From Stercorarius parasiticus (taxonomy: Eukaryota > Chordata > Aves > Charadriiformes > Stercorariidae): DNA of 64,000 bases. The stretch lies in contig VWZL01000359.1 of assembly GCA_013396915.1 (NCBI GenBank), positions 1 through 64,000 of the forward strand, written 5' to 3'. Under the pieces are notes generated by a model. That model had not been told where the DNA came from and ran no database searches. It worked only from the letters and a program-made list of their open reading frames with translations. Below are positions 57,852 through 64,000 of the stretch, one piece after another. Numbering within the stretch: the first letter of the stretch is position 1; the number at the start of each line of letters is the position of its first letter. The position numbers and the translations under genes are program-made.

Positions 57852-60614
57852 GATTTAACTGGATGTGGCAGGTCCTGTGTGTCCCAGGTCCATGGGCAAA
57901 GGGGGTGAGGGGACAGGGAGGCATAGCCAGCCAACAAGGGGGCAGCACCCACCCCTCTGCCTGGCCGTGCTGAGGGGTCCTTGGTGGGACACCTCACAGC
58001 TTTCTGTCCTTCCACTCTTAATGGGAAGAGAAGAGCCCTGAAGGTGAGATTTCACAGCTGCACAGCAATTTGAATTTGAGTTAAGTCAAATACAAGACAT
58101 CAGCGGCTTTCGCCCTGAAGGCATCTATGGTCCAAAAAGACCTTGTGCTGGCTTTCAGCGCAGGGTGAGCTTCAATCTTTTAGGAAAGAAAAACTTTCAA
58201 TAGAGGTAAACACACTCTTACTGGTGCTGAGCTTCCAAGAGTTAGACTCACAAATATGCCTCTTTTTCTCATTTTTTTTCTGACAGAGCCCACAAGGTCC
58301 AAAACTTGCTTTGGAGGAAGGAGAGCTGTGCATTGCTCTTTCACCACCCACTGACAATGCCATGCTGCCTGTAACATCGCAGTAGCCCACTCAGCAGGGC
58401 TACAGCTGCCATATTATATATTAAACCATGTGTTTAACATTTATAGGTCATTTTGTCCTCATCTGCATTGTAATTTTGTTGCGCGTCATAAATGCAAAAT
58501 GAGTTTCACTTCTTCTCCCTACGCCTTTGGTTTATTGCATTTACATAAAGCTGTCTAACATTTATGAGGATTTTTATAACTTTATTAAATGAATTTCTTC
58601 AGCCACCAAGGAGATGACATTTCCACAGTAGTACTTTTATTTCCCAAACCCTATTTTCTGGTATCTTTGGCCTCACTGAAGTGGCACATTTTTCATTAAA
58701 CTTAGCAGTACATAAAGTCATTAAGGTGACAGTAGTGTGCCATTATAGCTGTGGTAGCAATGCTGGTAGTGACTTCACCCTTGGGTCATCTGAAGCAATT
58801 ATTAAGTAAAGTGTCAAGAGATATTGAATGACTTAGAAAACTTAGAGTTGCCTTGCCGTAAGTACCTCTTCTATGGAGACACCACAGAAAACTGACCTTA
58901 GTAGTTCAATTCATTCGGAAAAAGAGAAAGAGAGAATGAACACTGCAACCGACACAGCCAAAAATATTAAGACATCCTTTCCTTCCTCTCTAGTAGTCTT
59001 CATAAACTGAATCTTTTTTTACTCCCAGCAATATGTTTTCATTCTGATTTTCGTCTGGTTTCGTGATTAAACTTGCCTGCTAACCCTGAGGGCTCTGCTG
59101 ATCCTCCTGCGTGTCACAACCTGTCATCAGAGTCACAGTCGCTCTCGTCCGGCGGGGGAAAACTAGATGCAGAAGCAACTAATAACCTCAAGAAGCGGGA
59201 AGCAGCTGGCTAACAGTGTAAAGCCTGCTTATTTCCTTCCCTCTACAGCATTTAAGACTTATTGGATGGTTCAGAACCATCTAAAGAGATACGAGTCTCA
59301 TCCCTGAACCAGTGAGCTGTGGATCTGGGTATTTTTCAGACAAAGGTGCAAAACCACTTTGGAAGTGGGGGAGAAATAATTTTAAATTCCCTTCCCAAAG
59401 TCTCTGAACAAGCCTGGAGTGATACAGAGACACTGATATCTCTTAATACTGTCTGAACTGGCCACATAAATTACAGGCCGAACTTTCTAGCAATGTGTGT
59501 CAAGGCGAACATTTCACCTTGTCTTAAGAGGATGCCAATTTTTATCATATTGGGAAAATAACATTTTACAGCCACTTGGTACAAGCAGCACAAGCACAAG
59601 AAACACATGGCAACCCAGCATCAAGGCTGTAAAATTTACTTAACACAAGCCTGTAGTTTTGGTTACAATGAACTTTTAAAAATTGTTACAGTCAACATAA
59701 CTTAGGATTTTTAGGGTCCAGTCTTAAAATTTACAAGGCTTCATTACAGAGATTTTTTTATAGTGGCTTTCTTGAATCATCTGTTATTTCTTACATTTTG
59801 GGATTGCTGATGAGCTCCATTTTTGGATATCACTTACATGCTAAGAAGTCCTGAGCACTTGACTGTGACAAGTACAAAACACAGCTGAAACTGTAAACTC
59901 TGCAGGGCAGGAATCGTGCGTGTTGTACGATGAGTAAATGAGTTTAGGCAGGATCTTGTAATTCATCACTTTAGGTAGGACTGATGGCGGGCTTCTGTAC
60001 CTTACTATAAACACTTAAAAAACGCCAAATCCTTACCAGTCTGTAAGAGTAAGGGTAGAAATCTTTTAACCTGGAAGAGAAGGGGGTGGTACTACCTCCA
60101 GCTGAAATGCAGTGGAAAATTGCAGCCAAATGGTTCGGCCATTTCCAAAGAGCAGCATTAGGATCGGCACGCTCCCCTCTTGCCTGCCTGTGTGAGTGTT
60201 TCCAGAAATGGTTTGTTTGAACAGCTGCAGCATCTCCCTGCTGTGCAGGGACTTGAAATGTGACTGGCGATAGAGCGGGAGAGGCGATAGCCTTGGGTTT
60301 TCGGGGCTAAAGCTGTGAAAACACATTCAAGTCTAGCCACATTATGAACCTTGCAGGTGATTTACGTGGGTGTGAGTGGGGGAATAGGAAAAATACACTA
60401 CGCTGGTGTCCAGCACCATCACACCTGTGCCAGCTCAGCCACCCAATCCCCCCTCCACCCACTCTGAACTAAATGGAGCGATTGCCTGTGTTACATCTGC
60501 AGGCCACTGCTGACCTTGCTGCGGTGAGGCTAGAATAGCTTCACGTAGGCATGTGCTCAGATTTGGGAGAGGAGGGGCCGCTGATGGAAACAGCCATCTG
60601 AGTGCAAAGCATCT
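57852..60614. other. single-copy non-coding stretch
   Basis: No gene is recognised. A candidate regulatory block at 58,420-58,760 is listed separately. The rest is AT-rich with no open frame above 90 codons and no dispersed repeat that I can name. Confidence 0.45.
58420..58760. promoter_or_regulatory. candidate conserved non-coding element with TTTAT-type sites
   Basis: This AT-rich, non-repetitive block contains a cluster of HOX/CDX-like cores: CATTTATAGG near 58,438, GTCATAAATG near 58,486, CATTTATGAG near 58,559, TTTTATAAC and TTTATTAA near 58,572-58,588. It also carries an isolated GCGCG. There is no coding potential. The call is an inference from motif clustering. Confidence 0.25.
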
Positions 60615-60662
60615 AGAGAGAGAGAGAGAAAGAGAGAAAGAAAGAGAGAAAGAAAGAAAGAG

Positions 60663-60728
<66 letters not shown>

Positions 60729-60770
60729 GAAGAAAGAAAGGAAGGAAGGAAGGAAGGAAGGAAGAAAGGA
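60615..60770. repeat. (GA)n-(GAAA)n-(GGAA)n purine array
   Basis: The 156-base pure purine tract passes from GA units through GAAA units to GGAA units. This nested order suggests stepwise expansion of mutated units. Translation gives Lys/Arg/Glu-rich or, on the other strand, Ser/Phe/Leu-rich ladders that inflate open frames through it. Confidence 0.95.
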
Positions 60771-63537
60771 GTCATATTCTGCTTATTGGCTTGCATCTGC
60801 TTGGCCAGAGAGAAGAAAGGTGAGGGAAGGAGGCACCTTGCCAAGTGATCCAGTGTTGGCTGCAATAAAACATCCATGGTTACCTGCCACGACTGGCAGC
60901 ACAATGAAACAATATGTGTCCCGTGAAGATGTGCACCAAGCCAAGGAGGTGCATCCAGCCATGGAAACCTGCTCCAGAGCTCCCGCACAGGTGGGACGTG
61001 TTGAGTCATGCAAGAAAAGTCAAATACAACCTCCTGCATATCCATTCCCTGGGCATGAGTGTGCTGGAAGCTGGTGTCACCTCCTGCACTGTGTAGATGC
61101 CACCTCTTGTGTAAGTCAGCAGCACCGATTGCACCTTTGTCTCTTTCCCCCACGACTCAGTGCTGCCTTTGGGGTGCAGGAAGCCATGCGCTGCTGCCAC
61201 AGGGAGACACAGTGCCATGGTTTTGTGACCGTGGTGAGTCACAGATCCGTACTGCCCCTTTTCACAATCAAAGACTTGCGTTTCATGTTTACTTCTTTTA
61301 ACAGAGGCCAGACACGGCAGTCATGGCTCAGGAGTGGCTGTCTTCCAAGGGTCCAGTGACATACCTGCTGTGACTAACAGAAGAGCTGGTTCTTCCTGGA
61401 AGAAAAAGAGGCAACTGGAAGGGGCTGTGTCGCCCACAGAACAAAACAAATTTCCCCCAGGTCTCTTTTCTGCTCTCCTCCAATCTGAGAAGTGGCAAAG
61501 TACCAGGTGTCACTCTAGATGGCTTTATGTACAGGATTAGCCTGCGATGGTGTGGATGTCTAGGAAGGTAGGCTTCTCCAGGGGTGCTGCCAGGCTGTGG
61601 GGGCAAATGTGGTACCTGATGGTGATATAGTTAACGTGGAGAAGACCTGGTCTATTCTAGAGAGCAACCAAAGTAGCAGACACTCAATTGTGCTTAGCAT
61701 ACAAGTGAGACAGAATATTTCACTTAAACTGGTTTTCTTTTTAACTATAGTTTTACAGCCAGCAAAAATTTCACTCAAAGCATTGGAGAACATTCAACAC
61801 TTGTGAAGATGGGGGTTGTTAACACAGCTGTCACTACAAATGTAAAACAGATCTTTCAGCTCTGTGCTTAAAAAAAGCGGTGGTTTCCTTTCTCTCCTGT
61901 GAGCCATCCTCTCAGTTGCTTCTTCCCCTTCCATTGAAGCTCTTGCCCTCGCTGCCTCACAGCATGACTATGCTGTTCTGCAGGCTATTTTATCCCATGC
62001 ATGCATGGCCATATGTGTGCACATCTATATATGCTATTTATACATCTATATATAGTACACAGCTATATGCGTGCATATCTATAGATAGAGGAGGCAAGGA
62101 CACAGACTTTTGCCTTCTAGAGAGCTGGCAATGTTTATGGTGATTCCTGTGCCGCCTATCTCTTTGGATGTCTTATATGTCCTTGACGTAAGCTGGCTTG
62201 CCATCATAACTTCTCCCTTCAGATGGCTCAAGCACTAAACACGTTGCCAGTGCTTGTAGTTTTTAATCAGAAGCCTCGCATTTTTTGATGACTTTCCTGA
62301 AGCCTCAGCTCCAGAGACCGAGGATTACAGGAGAAACCTTGCTTTCTCATTTTTTTTCCCCTTTCCTTCTTTCTTTTCTTCTCTAAAGTAAGCTTCAAGC
62401 CTTTTGTCTACAAAAACTTGGAATATATGAAAGACCTCAGATACCAGAAAGCAGTTAAACTTCTTATTATCTTTGTAAGATCTCATGGGCTTGAATCAAC
62501 CAATTCATCCCTTTTCAATGCTTCAGATGAGTAAAAATAGAAGTGTGTTACTTTATTGGCAGCTCTCTGTTTAGAGAACCTTGTTTACTATCTACCAATT
62601 ACTTGGTAATTTCTTCTGCATTCTTCATTAGCGATAATAAAGACCCATTATGCTGCCTGTTTGCCTAGGCTGGTTTAACTCATTTCTTTGGGCCATTACT
62701 TTTACTCGTAACAACTTGTCTGGCTTTGTATATTTTTTAATTCAAGCTTTTTATTTGGTATATCATTTTTGGTGTGGTCAGAAAGGAATAGTTTTTAAAG
62801 GTGCTAATTAATCTAAGAGCCTCTCTGTCACTGTTTACTTCACCTCAGATCTTTTGCGTTGCATATTTCCTGCCTTTAACAATTTTCTGTGCATATTTTA
62901 AGTGGAAGTACATAGCATCTTCCATAGACATCAGGCTTTTTTTTTTTTTTAACTTGTCCATTCTTTCAAATGGTTAGATAAAAGAGTAAGATTTATTCCA
63001 ATTGATAGAGCCTAATCTATTTGCTATTGCTGAGATCAGTCCAGCTAATTTATTGCTTCTTGTTTACAGTCTGCATGAGAACAAGATCTTTTCCTATCAA
63101 TCTTCCCAGCAGTCTCTAAAATGTACTATTTATTGCTCTTAAAATTCTGGTTAAATAATATTCAGTCATCTCTGAAGCAATTTCAAATGGAGAATGTTCC
63201 CGAGGACAGTTAAGAGTCAGCAATGCTTTTTCATTGTATGGGATGACATAAATGACAAATGATGAGTGAAGACACCATTAAGCTTTATAATTTCTTTAGA
63301 TGAGTTTGCCTGACACCTGTTTAAATTGAACACCAGCATTTGCAGAGTGAATACTAATTCTCCCAACAAGCCTTCATATGGATTTTTCAGACAGAAGGTT
63401 ACTTTGATTGCACAATTAAAAAATTCCAGAAGAAGAAGTGAGTTAGAATTATGCATAAACTGTGAGCAGTCGTTGCATGAAACCAGCCTTAAATGCTCTG
63501 CAAATATGCAATCCAAGCAGCCAAGGCAGAGCAAAAA
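60771..63537. other. single-copy non-coding stretch
   Basis: No gene is recognised. Imperfect TATA/CTATAT alternation lies at about 62,025-62,090. A 14-T run lies at 62,937-62,950. The block 62,480-63,480 is AT-rich and non-simple and may be conserved non-coding sequence. Confidence 0.45.
62480..63480. promoter_or_regulatory. candidate long conserved non-coding block
   Basis: About 1 kb of AT-rich, non-repetitive sequence has scattered homeodomain cores (GCTAATTAATC near 62,803, GCTAATTTATT near 63,043). It has no open frame above about 105 codons. It lies directly upstream of a CR1. The texture is that of gene-desert enhancers, but conservation is untested. Confidence 0.2.
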
Positions 63538-64000
63538 AGAGGTGGGCCCATGCCAACCTCATGAAGTTCAACAAGACCAAGTGCAAGGTCCTCCATCTGG
63601 GTTGGGGCAATCCCAAGCACCAATATAAACTGGGCAGTGACTGGCTTGAGAGCAGCCCTGGAGAAATGGACTTGGGGGTCCTGGTGAACGAGAGGCTCAA
63701 TATGAGCCGTCAGTGTGCACTTGCAACCCAGAAAGCCAATCATATCCTGGGCTGCATCAGGAGCAGCGTGGCCAGCAGGTCGAGGGAGGTGATTCTCCCC
63801 CTCTACTCCACTCTCGTGAGACCCCACCTGGAGTACTGCGTCCAATTCTGGAGCCCCTACTACAAGAAAGATACGGACGTGCTGGAACGTGTCCAGAGAA
63901 GGGCCACAAGGATGATCAGAGGGTTGGAGCACCTCTCCTGTGAGGACAGGCTGAGAGAGTTGGGGTTGTTCAGTCTGGACAAAAGAAGGCTCCGAGGAGA
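63538..64000 (+). mobile_element. CR1 LINE, ORF2 reverse-transcriptase C-terminal region, continues past window
   Basis: This CR1 in plus orientation begins within ORF2 and runs off the right edge. One frame (for example from ATG at 63,561) is open without a stop to base 64,000, at least 146 codons. It carries the CR1 blocks [55 protein letters not shown] and [19 protein letters not shown]. These are the C-terminal part of the reverse transcriptase. The missing terminal portion and 3' untranslated region should follow outside the window. Frame integrity suggests a fairly young copy, although it is already 5'-truncated and cannot move by itself. Confidence 0.93.

Noticed and set aside
60553..61359. 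268-codon plus-strand frame and its 198-codon antisense partner
   Set aside because: Their length comes from the purine microsatellite, which has no stops in several frames. The remainder has no family resemblance.
1..64000. CRISPR arrays, operons, rRNA, tRNA or other prokaryote-type systems
   Set aside because: No regularly spaced repeats, no recognisable RNA gene and no dense coding. The repeat content is avian, so apparent systems of this kind were not supported.

Overview
The window looks like a piece of a bird genome that carries no recognisable gene. The main evidence is the repeat content. CR1 retrotransposons (the dominant avian LINE) occur in both orientations, most with intact 3' ends made of the octamer-type repeats ATTCTATG or ATTCTGTG. 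Two copies of an ERVL-like avian LTR are present, along with long purine/pyrimidine microsatellites. GC content is low, CpG is sparse, and no open frame shows a protein family, a long uninterrupted frame outside repeats, or a convincing chain of splice sites. The longest open frames are translations of repeats or microsatellites. Three single N characters (8729, 8870, 18709) point to a draft-quality assembly.

Layout. 1-14,034 is repeat-rich. It holds a near-complete solo LTR (1745-2488), an ancient CR1 fossil (3222-3676), a CR1 3' fragment (4763-4905), a long CR1 containing an N-flanked 140-bp duplicate (8310-9173) and a second, 3'-truncated LTR of the same family (13372-14034). 14,035-22,571 is mostly single-copy. 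It includes AT-rich blocks that read like conserved non-coding elements (14.4-14.9 kb and 19.6-20.0 kb), a CpG-dense spot with a 19-bp palindrome (18.7 kb) and a poly-G/poly-purine tract (19.2 kb). A CR1 with an intact C-terminal reverse-transcriptase frame sits at 22,572-23,010.

23,011-41,854 is single-copy apart from CR1 copies at 32,465-33,222 (minus) and 33,784-33,956 (plus). It contains a perfect 13-bp-stem hairpin (30.5 kb) and two weak exon candidates. 41,796-41,815 is a textbook G-quadruplex motif, directly followed by a second ancient CR1 fossil (41,855-42,590). 42,591-64,000 is mostly single-copy. It holds a 21-unit CTTTTT hexanucleotide array grading into a 230-bp pyrimidine tract (44.8-45.1 kb), CR1 fragments at 50.5 kb and 57.7 kb, an unrecognised low-copy repeat present twice (56.6 and 57.5 kb), a GA/GAAA/GGAA purine array (60.6 kb) and a CR1 that runs off the right edge with an open reverse-transcriptase frame.

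The region therefore reads as intergenic or deep-intronic sequence in which retrotransposons have landed among possible regulatory elements. No set of genes working together was found. Repeat names rest on recalled consensus structure, since no database search was possible. The conserved-element and exon calls are inferences from composition and motifs only.
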